Assembly: GCA_026004675.1 (NCBI GenBank)
Contig: BPJP01000002.1
Location: forward strand, 310,001-374,000
Source of the DNA: Gemmatales bacterium
GTDB taxonomy: Bacteria > Planctomycetota > Planctomycetia > Gemmatales > Gemmataceae
Direction of reading: 5' to 3'
Length of the DNA: 64,000 bases
Shown one piece after another: positions 19,027 through 29,091 of this stretch. Position numbers and translations under genes: made by a program. The notes beneath the pieces are model-generated. The model did not search any database and was not told the origin of the DNA. It saw only the letters and a list, made by a program, of their open reading frames with translations. Position 1 is the first letter of the stretch. The number at the start of each line of letters is the position of its first letter.

Positions 19027-20457
19027 ATGAAAAAAGCGCGGATCAGTCTTTTTGCTGGTTGTCTGGTTGCCGTCGTTGCGGTCATGAACAGCACAGCGGC
19101 GCGAGGCGATGTCCGTGTGGCTGGCGTCTTTTCCGACCACATGGTCCTGCAGTGCGATGCCAAGGTCCCCGTATGGGGCTACGCGGAGCCGGGCGAGACA
19201 GTCACCGTGGCGATTGCCGGTCAAACACATACAGCCAAGACCAACGACGATAGAACCTGGTCGGTGTCGCTTACGCCGTTGCCAGCTGGCGGTCCGTTCA
19301 CCTTGAGCATCAAAGGCAAAGAAAACGCTTTAGAAATAAAAGATGTACTCATAGGTGAAGTCTGGTTGTGTTCTGGTCAGTCGAACATGGCATGGAAGGT
19401 AGCTCGAGCAGCCAATGCCGCTGAAGAAGCGGCAGCAGCGAAGTACCCGAAAATCCGCATGTTGACCGTGCCGCGAAAATCAGCAGCAGCGCCAGCAAAC
19501 GATGTGAAAGCGAATTGGGTCGTCTGCAGCCCCGAAACCGTGGGCCAATTTTCCGCGACAGCCTACTTCTTCGGTCGAAAATTGCATCAAGAACTGGGCG
19601 TTCCGGTCGGACTGATCAATTCCTCCGTTGGCGGCACGCCGATCGAAGCCTGGACCAGCGAAGCGGCACAAAAGAAGATGGCACAGGCGCCCGAAGTGCA
19701 AAAGTATTTGCAGGAGCACAAGCTCAGCCTGCCAGCAAAAGGTGCCGGTGGTCTGTACAACGCGATGATCCACCCGCTGGCGCCATACGCCATTCGCGGT
19801 GTGATCTGGTACCAAGGAGAACGCAATTCGCGCTTTCATCCGTATCTCTATCGCTATCAGCTGCCGGCTCTGATCGCCGACTGGCGTGCCCTCTGGCGAC
19901 AGGGGGATTTCCCCTTTTTGTTCGTTCAGCTCCCCAACTATCTCAAGCCGCAAAGCTCTCCATCGGAAACAAATGGCTGGGTGCTCATTCGCGAAGCGAT
20001 GCTGAAGACCTTGGCGGTTGCCAACACCGGCATGGCCGTCACCATCGATATCGGCGAAGCGAACAACATCCATCCGAAAAACAAACAGGACGTTGGCCTG
20101 CGGCTGGCGCTGTGGGCGCTGGCCAAAACGTACGGCAAAGACATCGTGCCGTCGGGCCCGATCTACAAAGCGATGAAAAAACAAGACAACAAGATCATCG
20201 TGACCTTCGACCATGTCGGCAGCGGCCTGGCGACCCGTGACGGAAAAGAAGTGCGGGGATTCGCCGTTGCCGGCAAAGATCGGAAATTCGTCTGGGCCGA
20301 TGCCCGGATCGTCGGCGACACGATCGAAGTCTCCAGCTCGAAAGTGGCCGATCCGGTTGCTGTTCGTTACGCCTGGTCGGCCAATCCCGATGCAAACCTG
20401 ATCAACAAAGAACAACTTCCAGCATCGCCGTTTCGTACGGATAATTGGGAAGAGTAG
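19027..20457 (+). CDS. Sialate O-acetylesterase-like SGNH hydrolase
   Basis: Exported esterase of 476 residues. The signal peptide is followed by DVRVAGVFSDHMVLQ, the usual start of the sialate O-acetylesterase family. The SGNH nucleophile block is CSGQSNMAW near residue 120. Other family landmarks are LINSSVGGTPIEAWTS, YNAMIHPL, GVIWYQGERNS and, late in the chain, IHPKNKQDVGLRLA holding the catalytic Asp/His-type IHP segment. It is expected to remove acetyl groups from glycans outside the cytoplasm; the natural substrate is not shown. The next gene, 62 bp downstream, is another SGNH-containing protein, so a polysaccharide-degradation unit is plausible. Confidence 0.9.
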   Translation: MKKARISLFAGCLVAVVAVMNSTAARGDVRVAGVFSDHMVLQCDAKVPVWGYAEPGETVTVAIAGQTHTAKTNDDRTWSVSLTPLPAGGPFTLSIKGKENALEIKDVLIGEVWLCSGQSNMAWKVARAANAAEEAAAAKYPKIRMLTVPRKSAAAPANDVKANWVVCSPETVGQFSATAYFFGRKLHQELGVPVGLINSSVGGTPIEAWTSEAAQKKMAQAPEVQKYLQEHKLSLPAKGAGGLYNAMIHPLAPYAIRGVIWYQGERNSRFHPYLYRYQLPALIADWRALWRQGDFPFLFVQLPNYLKPQSSPSETNGWVLIREAMLKTLAVANTGMAVTIDIGEANNIHPKNKQDVGLRLALWALAKTYGKDIVPSGPIYKAMKKQDNKIIVTFDHVGSGLATRDGKEVRGFAVAGKDRKFVWADARIVGDTIEVSSSKVADPVAVRYAWSANPDANLINKEQLPASPFRTDNWEE

Positions 20458-20519
20458 TTGTTCGAAAGTTCCGTCTTTTCCGAGAGCCTGGGCCTGATAT
20501 CTCACCCAAGGAGCCGTTC

Positions 20520-23500
20520 ATGCGATTCTTTGTTCGTTTTCTTGCCGCCGCGTTGGCGATCTTGCTTTCGACTGATGCTATCTCCGCACAAAAGTTCGAA
20601 CTGAAAAAGGGGGATCACATTTGCATTGTCGGCAACGCCCTCGCCGAACGAATGCAGTATTTCGGCTGGTTGGAAACCCATTTGCAGACGCGTTTCCCCA
20701 ATCATCAACTGGTTGTTCGCAACTTGGGATTCTCTGGCGACGAGATCAAGACCCGCTTGCGTTCGGCAAACTTCGGCAGCCCCGATGAATATCTGAAACT
20801 GCATCGTGCCGACGTCATCTTCGCATTCTTCGGCTTCAACGAATCCTTTGCCGGCAAGAACGGCGTCGAACAGTTCAAGAAAGATCTCACCGACTATATC
20901 GACCATGTGCGCAGTCAAAAGTACAACGGTTCCAACCCGCCCCGAGTCGTGCTTTTCTCGCCCGTCGCTCACGAAAACCTGCGGACAAAAGGCGTGCCTC
21001 CCTATCGCCTGCCATTGGCCAAGGGAGAAAAAGGGGGCTGGCCTGACTTGCCCGATGGCAGGGAAAACAACGAGCGCATCCGCCTCTACAGCGAAGCCAT
21101 GGCTGAGGTCGGCCAAGAAAATGAATATCGTTTTCGTCGATCTCTTCAACGCCAGCAAACGGCTTTACGACGAGTCCGACACACCCACTGACGATCAACG
21201 GCATTCACCTCAACAGCCATGGCGACCGCCTCATCGCCCAGGCTATCGACCAGGCGCTTTTCGAAACGTCGAACGATAAGCTCTCGGAAAAGCTGCGACA
21301 GGCTGTGCTGGATAAAGACTTCTACTGGTTCCACCGCTACCGCACGACCGATGGTTACAACGTCTATGGCGGCCGATCCAAGCTGAAATACACCGATGGA
21401 ATCAGCAATCGCGAAGTGCTCCAGCGCGAAATGGAAGTCCTGGAAGTCATGGCGGCCAACCGCGACCAACGCATTTGGGCCATCGCCCAGGGCAAAGACC
21501 TGAAAGTCGATGACAGCAACACTCCCCCCCTTCATTCCGGTCAAAACCAACAAACCCGGACCCGGTCCGGGGGGCACTCATCTATTTCTCGGAGGCAAAG
21601 AAGCCATCGACAAGATGAAGGTCGCCAAAGGCTTGAAGGTCACCCTGTTCGCCTCCGAAGAAATGTTTCCAGAGTTGATCAACCCTGTGCAGATGGCCTT
21701 CGACACCAAAGGCAGGTTGTGGGTCGCCGCCTGGGAATCGTATCCCCACTGGAAACCCAAAGAAGAAATGAACGACAAGCTACTGATTCTCGAAGACACC
21801 GACGGCGACGGCCAGGCCGATAAATGTACCACCTTCGCCTCCGGTCTGCACAACCCGACTGGCTTCGAGTTCTACGGCAACGGCGTTTTCGTCGCCATGG
21901 CTCCCAACCTCCTCTATTTGCAGGATACCGACGGTGACGACAAAGCCGATGTCAAGCGAATCGTGCTGCACGGCATCGATTCCGCCGACACGCACCATAC
22001 TGCCAACAGTTTCGTCTTCGGTCCAGGTGGAGCACTCTACTTCGGCGAGGGGGGTCTTTCACCAATCGCAGATTGAAACGATCTACGGGGTGATGCGAAA
22101 CAACAATGCCTGCGTCTGGCGGTTCGAGCCGCTCACCTGGAAAGTCGAACGGTTTCGTGCCTTTCAACTTCGCCAACCCGCATGGCCATGTGTTCGATCG
22201 CTGGGGCAACAATTTCATCCATGACGGCACGGGCGCGGTTCCCTATGACGCAGCCTTGTTTTCTGGGCATCTCGAGTACCCGGCCAAGCACCCCAAGCCG
22301 CCGCAACTTTATCAGCAGAAAACTCGTCCATGCCCGGCCACGGAAATTCTTTCCAGCGGCCATTTTCCCAAGGAGTACCAGGACAACTTGCTCGTTGCCA
22401 ACGTGATCGGCTTCCTGGGCATCCTGCGCTATCGCATCCATGAAGGACGGTTGCCAGTTTTCGCGCTGACCGAAGCCGAGCCGATCCTGCAATCCTCGGA
22501 CCCGAACTTCCGCCCCGTCGATATGGAGATCGGACCGGACGGCGCCTTGTATTTCACCGACTGGCAAAACCCCATAATCGGCCATATGCAACACCACATC
22601 CGCGATCCGAATCGCGATCGCAAACATGGACGGGTCTACCGCGTCACTTGCCTGGATCGACCGCTGCTCGAGCCAGCCAGGATCGCCGGCGAACCCATCG
22701 AAAAACTCGTCCAGTTGTTGCAGCATCCCGACAACCGGGTTCGCTACCGCGCTAAGCTCGAACTCAGCGGTCGCGATCGACACAAAGTCCTCGCCGCCGT
22801 CGACAAATGGCTCGCTTCGCTCGACAAGGGCAATCCCGACTACGAGCGTCTGATGCTCGAAGGTCTGTGGATGTACCAGTTCCACAACATTGTCAATGCC
22901 GACCTGCTTGAACGCGTACTCAAATCGAAAGACCACCGCGCCCGATCGGCGGCCACGCGCGTGCTCTGTTACTGGCGCGACCGGATTCCAGAGTCGCTCC
23001 AGTTGTTGAAGAAACTCGCTGCCGATCCGCATCCACGTGTTCGGCTGGAGGCGGTCCGCGCTGCCAGTTTCTTCCGCCGACCCGAAGCGATCGAGGTTCC
23101 CATCATCAGCATGGACTTGCCAAGCGATAAATACCTCGATTACACCCGGCAAGAGACGATGAAAGCTCTGGAGCCATATTGGAAAAAAGCCCTTTCTGAA
23201 GGAATCAACATCAAATTTACCAGTGATGCCGGACGCCGCTACTTCCTCCGCAACGTCCCGACCGACCAACTCTTGAAGATGAAACGCGATCGCGGCGTGT
23301 ATTTGGAGCTGCTCTACCGCGACGGCATCCGTGAGGAATACCGTCGGGAAGCCTTGGCCGGTCTCGCCAAACTCGACAAAAAAGATGAGCTGTCGGTTCT
23401 GCTGGGTGCCATCGCCAACCTCGACGTTCGCCAACAAGGGCAAGGCTCGGTGTTCGACCTGGTTCGTCTCTTGACCGCGCATGATCCCAAGGCATTGACG

Positions 23501-25501
23501 CGGGTTCGCAATGAATTGGTCAACATGGCGACCAACGGGAAGCTGCCGGTGGTTCGACAAATCGGGTTCGTCGCCCTGATCAGCGCCGATGCCAACGTCG
23601 ACAAGGCGTGGGACCTGGCTGCCGCCTCGGCAAAGAGGTTGCATGACCTGGTCAGTGCCATGCCGCTGATTCCCGACCCAAGCATCCGTGCCCAGCTTTA
23701 TCCGAAGGTAGCCGCTCTCTTGGACGGATTGCCTGACCAATTGAAACCCAAGCCTGGCACGTCCGCGGGTACGACCGGTCGCTTTATCCGCATCGAACTG
23801 CCCGGGCGGAAAAGGGTGCTCACATTGGCCGAAGTCGAAGTCTATAGCAATGGCCGAAACATCGCCAGGCAGGGAAAGGCCACCCAAAAGAACGTCGATC
23901 ACGGCGGCGTTGCCGAACGAGCCATCGACGGCAACAAAGATGGCCGCTATGCCTCTGGCGGGCAGACGCACACCAAAGTCACTGCCAATCCGTGGTGGCA
24001 ACTCGACTTGGGGAACGAATATCCCATCGACGCTGTTGTCATCTACAACCGCACTGATGGCAGCCTGGGCAACCGTCTCGATGGGTTTACCCTCAAGATT
24101 CTCGACCGTGCCAACAAGCCCGTTTTTGTCAAGGAAAACAACCCTGCGCCAAAGCCGAGCGTGACGTTGCAGATCGGCGGCGCCGGCCCGGAAGCCATGA
24201 TCCGCAGCGCGGCCATGCTTGCCCTGACCTATGTTCGGGGCAAAGAGACGGACACCTTCAAATTGCTGGCCAGGCTCGTGGCAGAAGATAAGGACAGGTC
24301 GGCTGCCGTCAGGGCCTTGCAACGCATTCCCCGAAAGTTCTGGCCGAACGACCAGGTCAAGCCGCTGGTCGATTCCTTGTTGGCCTATATTCGCAAATTG
24401 CCGAAGGAAGAGCGCACTTCTCAGCAAGCCCGCGATGCCCTGCAGCTTGGCTATGCCCTGGCGGCAGCTCTGCCGGCGGATATCGGCAAAGACATCCGCG
24501 CTGAGTTGGGAGAACTAGGTGTCCGCATCATCCACATGGGCACCCTGCCTCACCGCATGGCCTATGACCGCGAACGCCTCGTCGTTCAGGCAGGGCGTGC
24601 GGTTGAAATCCACTTTGAAAACTCCGACTTGATGCCGCACAACCTGGTGATCGTGCAACCGGGCGCCTTGGAAGAAATCGGCCTTCTCGCCGAAAAAACC
24701 GCTCAAGACCCCGATGCCGCCAACCGGCAATACGTGCCAAAATCGAAGAAAGTCCTTGTTGCCAGCCGCTTGTTGATGCCGAGGGATTCGCAGCGAATCC
24801 TTTTCACCGCACCGAAAACACCCGGCGTCTATCCCATCGTTTGCACGTATCCTGGACATTGGCGGCGCATGTACGCGGCTTTGTACGTCGTCGACAACCT
24901 CGAAGAATATCTCGCTGATCCCGAAGGATATGTCGCCCGGAAGAAACTTCCAATCCAGGATGAAATGCTCAAATTCAACCGCCCGCGAAAAGAATGGAAA
25001 TTCGAAGAACTCGCGTCTTCCATCATCAACATGAAACACGGGCGATCGTATGCCAACGGCAAACGCATGTTCGTCGTTGCAGGCTGCGTCTCCTGCCACC
25101 GCGTCGACAATGTCGGCAACCAATTCGGTGCCGACCTGACCAAAATCGATCCGATGCTCAAACCGGTCGACATCCTCCGCGATATCCTCGAACCCTCTTC
25201 GAGGATCAATGAAAAGTATCAGTCGTACATCATCGAAACCACGGCTGGAAAAGTGATCACCGGCCTGATCATCGAAGAAACAAAGGAAGTAGTCAAGATC
25301 ATCGAAAATCCATTGGCAAGTACGAAACCGGTCGTGTTGAAGCCGTCCGAAATTGCCGAACGGCAAAAGTCGTCCGTTTCCTTGATGCCCAAGGGACTGC
25401 TCGACCGCTTGACAAGGGAAGAAATTCTCGACCTCGTCGCCTATGTCATTGCCAAAGGAGACCCGAAACATCCCTACTTCAAAGGAGGGCACGAGCATTG
25501 A
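20520..25501 (+). pseudogene. Giant GDSL/dehydrogenase/HEAT/F5-8C/cupredoxin/cytochrome c protein, five frameshifts
   Basis: One gene of about 1,660 codons split over six phase segments. The start ATG (20520) opens a signal peptide (MRFFVRFLAAALAILLS). Order: GDSL/SGNH domain (VGNALAERM, GFNESF, LNSHGDRL), beta-propeller of the PVC membrane-bound-dehydrogenase type (EDTDGDGQADK, NFANPHGHVFDRWG), HEAT repeats, F5/8-type C domain (about 23780-24170), cupredoxin (about 24500-24910, with copper ligands in MPHNLVI and CTYPGHWRRM), and C-terminal cytochrome c with CVSCH near 25085. Shifts lie near 21105, 21180, 21515, 22050 and 22155. Each is cured by removing one base, mostly from G, C or T runs. 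The long tail from 22160 is intact. Either consensus errors or a recent pseudogene; domain conservation favours the first. Confidence 0.8.
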
Positions 25502-25543
25502 GGCTTTCCCAACGAAGGGCCAAAAAATTTTTTTGACAAATCG

Positions 25544-25572
25544 TTGCATTGGGGTTTGGCAAAGGCTATCTT
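25544..25572 (+). promoter_or_regulatory. Predicted promoter, copy 1
   Basis: TTGCAT, 17-bp spacer, TATCTT. An A6T7 tract (25522-25534) lies directly upstream and could act as an UP element. A perfect TTGACA at 25533 has no -10 hexamer at proper distance. Retained unchanged in copy 2. Confidence 0.4.
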
Positions 25573-25619
25573 AGGGGTGCTGTTCAATCCGCTCACGTCT
25601 TCCGAAATTGGGAGGCGTT

Positions 25620-27206
25620 ATGCAAAAGCCAATGAGGCCGGTCGTAGTCATTGACGTCGACCAGATCGGCGCGACGGACGATTCGCGACGTATCAGCCGT
25701 GTCATTCCGGCGTGGATCATCAGCATGTGTATCAACGCAGCGGTGATCGCGTCCTTTTTCCTGGTGAATTTCACGCAAGCGGACTCGCCGGAAACGGAGG
25801 TCGCGCGGTTTGAAACGATCGTGGAAGACACGAGCAAGCCGCCGAATCTGGAGAACGATGACATTGGTTTGGATCCCGATGTGGCGACCAATTACAACGT
25901 TGACCGGATAGAGGAAATCAGTGTGCCGGGTCCGGTCAATGCGATGGAGGATGTGGGTATCCTGAACGCTGCTCCTGGAGTGCCGCAGACCTTGCCACCG
26001 CCTCCGGGTTTGAGTGGCGGGCAGGGGGGCAGCCCTGATGGTGAGAATGGTCGGGGCAGCATGACGGGATTCGCTGGTGGCATGGGTGGTTTGAAGGCGA
26101 TTCCTGGCGGTTTCGGTGGTCGAAGCGGAGCCACGCGACAAAAGATGCTGCAAGAAGGGGGTGGCAATGCGGCTTCCGAGGCAGCGGTTGCTCGAGGCCT
26201 CAAGTGGATGGCGCAGCATCAGGCGCCGGATGGTAGCTGGTCGTTGACGAAGTTCAATCAGCATGGCCGCTGCAATTGTAATGGTGCAGGCGGTACGGAC
26301 AATGACATAGCGGGTACTGCTTTTGGGCTGCTTCCACTGCTTGGAGCTGGTCAGACGCATAAAGGGGGAGCGGATCGTGGCAATCTTTACACGAAGGAAG
26401 TGGACAAAGGTCTGCGTTTTCTGGTGATGAACCAGAAGCGGGATGGCGAGTTGAATCCCAACATGTACGCTCATGGTTTGGCGTCGATTGCTCTTTGCGA
26501 GGCATATGGGTTGACGTCGGATCCGGCTCTTCGTGGACCTGCGCAGCGGGCTCTCAACTACATTGTTGCGGCACAAAGCGCGGAAGGTGGTTGGCGCTAT
26601 CGCAAGAATTCGCCTGGTTACGATGGGTCGATATGTGCCTGGCAGTTGATGGCATTGAAGAGCGGTCAGATGGCCGGGTTGACGGTGCCTGTCGAAACGT
26701 TGCAGCGGTGCACCAAGTGGCTCGATGCGGCGGCTTCACCGGATGGTGGTCGGTATGGGTACACCACGCCACATCCGGCCAATGGTTTCCAACCGGCTAC
26801 ATCGGCGGGCGGTCTTCTTGCCAGGCAATACCTTGGGTGGGGTCCCAGAAGTCCCGGTTTGCTTTCTGGTGTCAAATACTTGCGTAGCTACGGTCCCAAA
26901 GCCAACAACATGTACTATAGCTATTACGCCACGCAGGTGATGCACCATCTTGGGGGGCCGTACTGGGAAGAATGGAATCCCAAGATGCGTGATAGTCTGA
27001 TTGCTGCCCAGGACAAAGGGGACACCAATCCGCATCAAAAAGGGAGTTGGTACGATAAGTCCGACCATATTTCTAGTGGTCGTGGCGGCCGTATCATGCA
27101 GACCTGTTTGTCTCTGGTAACGCTGGAAGTCTACTACCGGCACTTGCCGCTTTATCGCCGGGATGCTTTCGGCAACAAAGAGATCAGGGAAAAGATGCAG
27201 AACTAA
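25620..27206 (+). CDS. Membrane-anchored prenyltransferase/squalene-oxidase-repeat protein, copy 1
   Basis: 528 residues from the ATG at 25620, preceded by GGGAGG. A short cytoplasmic N-terminus leads into one hydrophobic helix (VIPAWIISMCINAAVIASFFLV, about residues 25-47). Then a low-complexity Gly/Pro-rich spacer (about 115-170) and a C-terminal alpha-alpha toroid built of squalene-cyclase-type repeats (GLKWMAQHQAPDGSWS, ALNYIVAAQSAEGGWRY). The acidic DxDD cyclase motif is not evident, so terpene cyclisation is not claimed; such folds in planctomycetes are often non-catalytic binding domains. Copy 2 differs at one residue (Q here, R there, in NGF-x-PATS). Confidence 0.85.
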   Translation: MQKPMRPVVVIDVDQIGATDDSRRISRVIPAWIISMCINAAVIASFFLVNFTQADSPETEVARFETIVEDTSKPPNLENDDIGLDPDVATNYNVDRIEEISVPGPVNAMEDVGILNAAPGVPQTLPPPPGLSGGQGGSPDGENGRGSMTGFAGGMGGLKAIPGGFGGRSGATRQKMLQEGGGNAASEAAVARGLKWMAQHQAPDGSWSLTKFNQHGRCNCNGAGGTDNDIAGTAFGLLPLLGAGQTHKGGADRGNLYTKEVDKGLRFLVMNQKRDGELNPNMYAHGLASIALCEAYGLTSDPALRGPAQRALNYIVAAQSAEGGWRYRKNSPGYDGSICAWQLMALKSGQMAGLTVPVETLQRCTKWLDAAASPDGGRYGYTTPHPANGFQPATSAGGLLARQYLGWGPRSPGLLSGVKYLRSYGPKANNMYYSYYATQVMHHLGGPYWEEWNPKMRDSLIAAQDKGDTNPHQKGSWYDKSDHISSGRGGRIMQTCLSLVTLEVYYRHLPLYRRDAFGNKEIREKMQN

Positions 27207-27228
27207 TCCTTCGATCCCGTATCGGATC

Positions 27229-27256
27229 CCCGCTGGCGACCCCTGTTGCCAGCGGG
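27229..27256 (+). terminator. Hairpin terminator, copy 1
   Basis: Stem CCCGCTGGC / GCCAGCGGG (9 bp) with a 10-nt loop, followed by TTTCTGTTTG. About 20 bp after the stop codon; repeated in copy 2. Confidence 0.65.
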
Positions 27257-27368
27257 TTTCTGTTTGCGCAAAAAATTTTTTTGACAAATCGTTGCATTGG
27301 GGTTTGGCAAAGGCTATCTTAGGGGTGCTGTTCAATCCGCTCACGTCTTCCGAAATTGGGAGGCAGCT

Positions 27369-28955
27369 ATGCAAAAGCCAATGAGGCCGGTCGTAGTCAT
27401 TGACGTCGACCAGATCGGCGCGACGGACGATTCGCGACGTATCAGCCGTGTCATTCCGGCGTGGATCATCAGCATGTGTATCAACGCAGCGGTGATCGCG
27501 TCCTTTTTCCTGGTGAATTTCACGCAAGCGGACTCGCCGGAAACGGAGGTCGCGCGGTTTGAAACGATCGTGGAAGACACGAGCAAGCCGCCGAATCTGG
27601 AGAACGATGACATTGGTTTGGATCCCGATGTGGCGACCAATTACAACGTTGACCGGATAGAGGAAATCAGTGTGCCGGGTCCGGTCAATGCGATGGAGGA
27701 CGTGGGTATCCTGAACGCTGCTCCTGGAGTGCCGCAGACCTTGCCACCGCCTCCGGGTTTGAGTGGCGGGCAGGGGGGCAGCCCTGATGGTGAGAATGGT
27801 CGGGGCAGCATGACGGGATTCGCTGGTGGCATGGGTGGTTTGAAGGCGATTCCTGGCGGTTTCGGTGGTCGAAGCGGAGCCACGCGACAAAAGATGCTGC
27901 AAGAAGGGGGTGGCAATGCGGCTTCCGAGGCAGCGGTTGCTCGAGGCCTCAAGTGGATGGCGCAGCATCAGGCGCCGGATGGTAGCTGGTCGTTGACGAA
28001 GTTCAATCAGCATGGCCGCTGTAATTGCAATGGTGCAGGCGGTACGGACAATGACATAGCGGGTACTGCTTTTGGGCTGCTTCCACTGCTTGGAGCTGGT
28101 CAGACGCATAAAGGGGGAGCGGATCGTGGCAATCTTTACACGAAGGAAGTGGACAAAGGTCTGCGTTTTCTGGTGATGAACCAGAAGCGGGATGGCGAGT
28201 TGAATCCCAACATGTACGCTCATGGTTTGGCGTCGATTGCTCTTTGCGAGGCATATGGGTTGACGTCGGATCCGGCTCTTCGTGGACCTGCGCAGCGGGC
28301 TCTCAACTACATTGTTGCGGCACAAAGCGCGGAAGGTGGTTGGCGCTATCGCAAGAATTCGCCTGGTTACGATGGGTCGATATGTGCCTGGCAGTTGATG
28401 GCATTGAAGAGCGGTCAGATGGCCGGGTTGACGGTGCCTGTCGAAACGTTGCAGCGGTGCACCAAGTGGCTCGATGCGGCGGCTTCACCGGATGGTGGTC
28501 GGTATGGGTACACCACGCCACATCCGGCCAATGGTTTCCGACCGGCTACGTCGGCGGGCGGTCTTCTTGCCAGGCAATACCTTGGGTGGGGTCCCAGAAG
28601 TCCCGGTTTGCTTTCTGGTGTCAAATACTTGCGTAGCTACGGTCCCAAAGCCAACAACATGTACTATAGCTATTACGCCACGCAAGTGATGCACCATCTT
28701 GGGGGGCCGTACTGGGAAGAATGGAATCCCAAGATGCGTGATAGTCTGATTGCTGCCCAGGACAAAGGGGACACCAATCCGCATCAAAAAGGGAGTTGGT
28801 ACGATAAGTCCGACCATATTTCTAGTGGTCGTGGCGGCCGTATCATGCAGACCTGTTTGTCTCTGGTAACGCTGGAAGTCTACTACCGGCACTTGCCGCT
28901 CTATCGCCGGGATGCTTTCGGCAACAAAGAGATCAGGGAAAAGATGCAGAACTAA
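27369..28955 (+). CDS. Membrane-anchored prenyltransferase/squalene-oxidase-repeat protein, copy 2
   Basis: 528 residues, identical to copy 1 except one Gln-to-Arg change in the NGF-x-PATS segment of the toroid domain. The ATG at 27369 follows GGAGGCAGCT, one base further from the GGAGG than in copy 1. Same architecture: one membrane helix, Gly/Pro-rich spacer, alpha-alpha toroid repeats. Almost all nucleotide differences are silent, so both copies are probably expressed and under selection, or are kept alike by gene conversion. Function unknown. Confidence 0.85.
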   Translation: MQKPMRPVVVIDVDQIGATDDSRRISRVIPAWIISMCINAAVIASFFLVNFTQADSPETEVARFETIVEDTSKPPNLENDDIGLDPDVATNYNVDRIEEISVPGPVNAMEDVGILNAAPGVPQTLPPPPGLSGGQGGSPDGENGRGSMTGFAGGMGGLKAIPGGFGGRSGATRQKMLQEGGGNAASEAAVARGLKWMAQHQAPDGSWSLTKFNQHGRCNCNGAGGTDNDIAGTAFGLLPLLGAGQTHKGGADRGNLYTKEVDKGLRFLVMNQKRDGELNPNMYAHGLASIALCEAYGLTSDPALRGPAQRALNYIVAAQSAEGGWRYRKNSPGYDGSICAWQLMALKSGQMAGLTVPVETLQRCTKWLDAAASPDGGRYGYTTPHPANGFRPATSAGGLLARQYLGWGPRSPGLLSGVKYLRSYGPKANNMYYSYYATQVMHHLGGPYWEEWNPKMRDSLIAAQDKGDTNPHQKGSWYDKSDHISSGRGGRIMQTCLSLVTLEVYYRHLPLYRRDAFGNKEIREKMQN

Positions 28956-28976
28956 TCCTTCGATCCCGTATCGATC

Positions 28977-29004
28977 CCCGCTGGCGACCCCTGTTGCCAG
29001 CGGG
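28977..29004 (+). terminator. Hairpin terminator, copy 2
   Basis: Same 9-bp stem and loop as copy 1, followed by TTTCTGTTTG. Confidence 0.65.
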
Positions 29005-29091
29005 TTTCTGTTTGCGCGTCGCCATTTTTCCATTTCCGCATGTCACGAGGACAGGTAAACTCGCTTCCAATTCCCAAAGGAGGCGACGCGT

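Larger units (their letters stand above)
25521..27268 (+). repeat. Tandem duplication unit, copy 1 (1,748 bp)
   Basis: Begins with CAAAAAATTTTTTTGAC, contains a promoter, a 528-codon gene and a terminator, and ends at GTTTGCG. Copy 2 starts at 27269 with the same sequence. I count about seven differences in the coding part, only one of which changes the protein. Confidence 0.95.
27269..29016 (+). repeat. Tandem duplication unit, copy 2
   Basis: Second copy of the unit at 25521. It includes the same A/T tract, promoter (TTGCAT at 27292, TATCTT at 27315), gene and terminator. Small differences flank the start codon (GGAGGCAGCT versus GGAGGCGTT) and the terminator (one G missing before it). The right boundary is approximate. 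Confidence 0.93.

Noticed and set aside
20520..22200. Programmed +1 frameshifting in the giant gene
   Set aside because: Five shifts at different run types without a common slippery site or stop-codon context make programmed recoding unlikely; sequencing error is simpler.
22133..24427. 764-codon antisense open frame inside the GDSL/cytochrome gene
   Set aside because: It mirrors the coding frame on the plus strand; no start signal or recognisable domain, whereas the plus strand shows HEAT, F5/8C and propeller motifs.
25533..25538. TTGACA as -35 of the duplicated gene
   Set aside because: No acceptable -10 at 15-19 bp; TTGCAT/TATCTT with a 17-bp spacer fits better.
26736..28325. 529-codon antisense open frame across the tandem duplication
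   Set aside because: Composition is a shadow of the duplicated gene and it crosses the terminator and promoter between the two copies.
25521..29016. Transposon or IS for the duplicated unit
   Set aside because: No transposase, terminal inverted repeats or target-site duplication; the unit carries one cellular gene.
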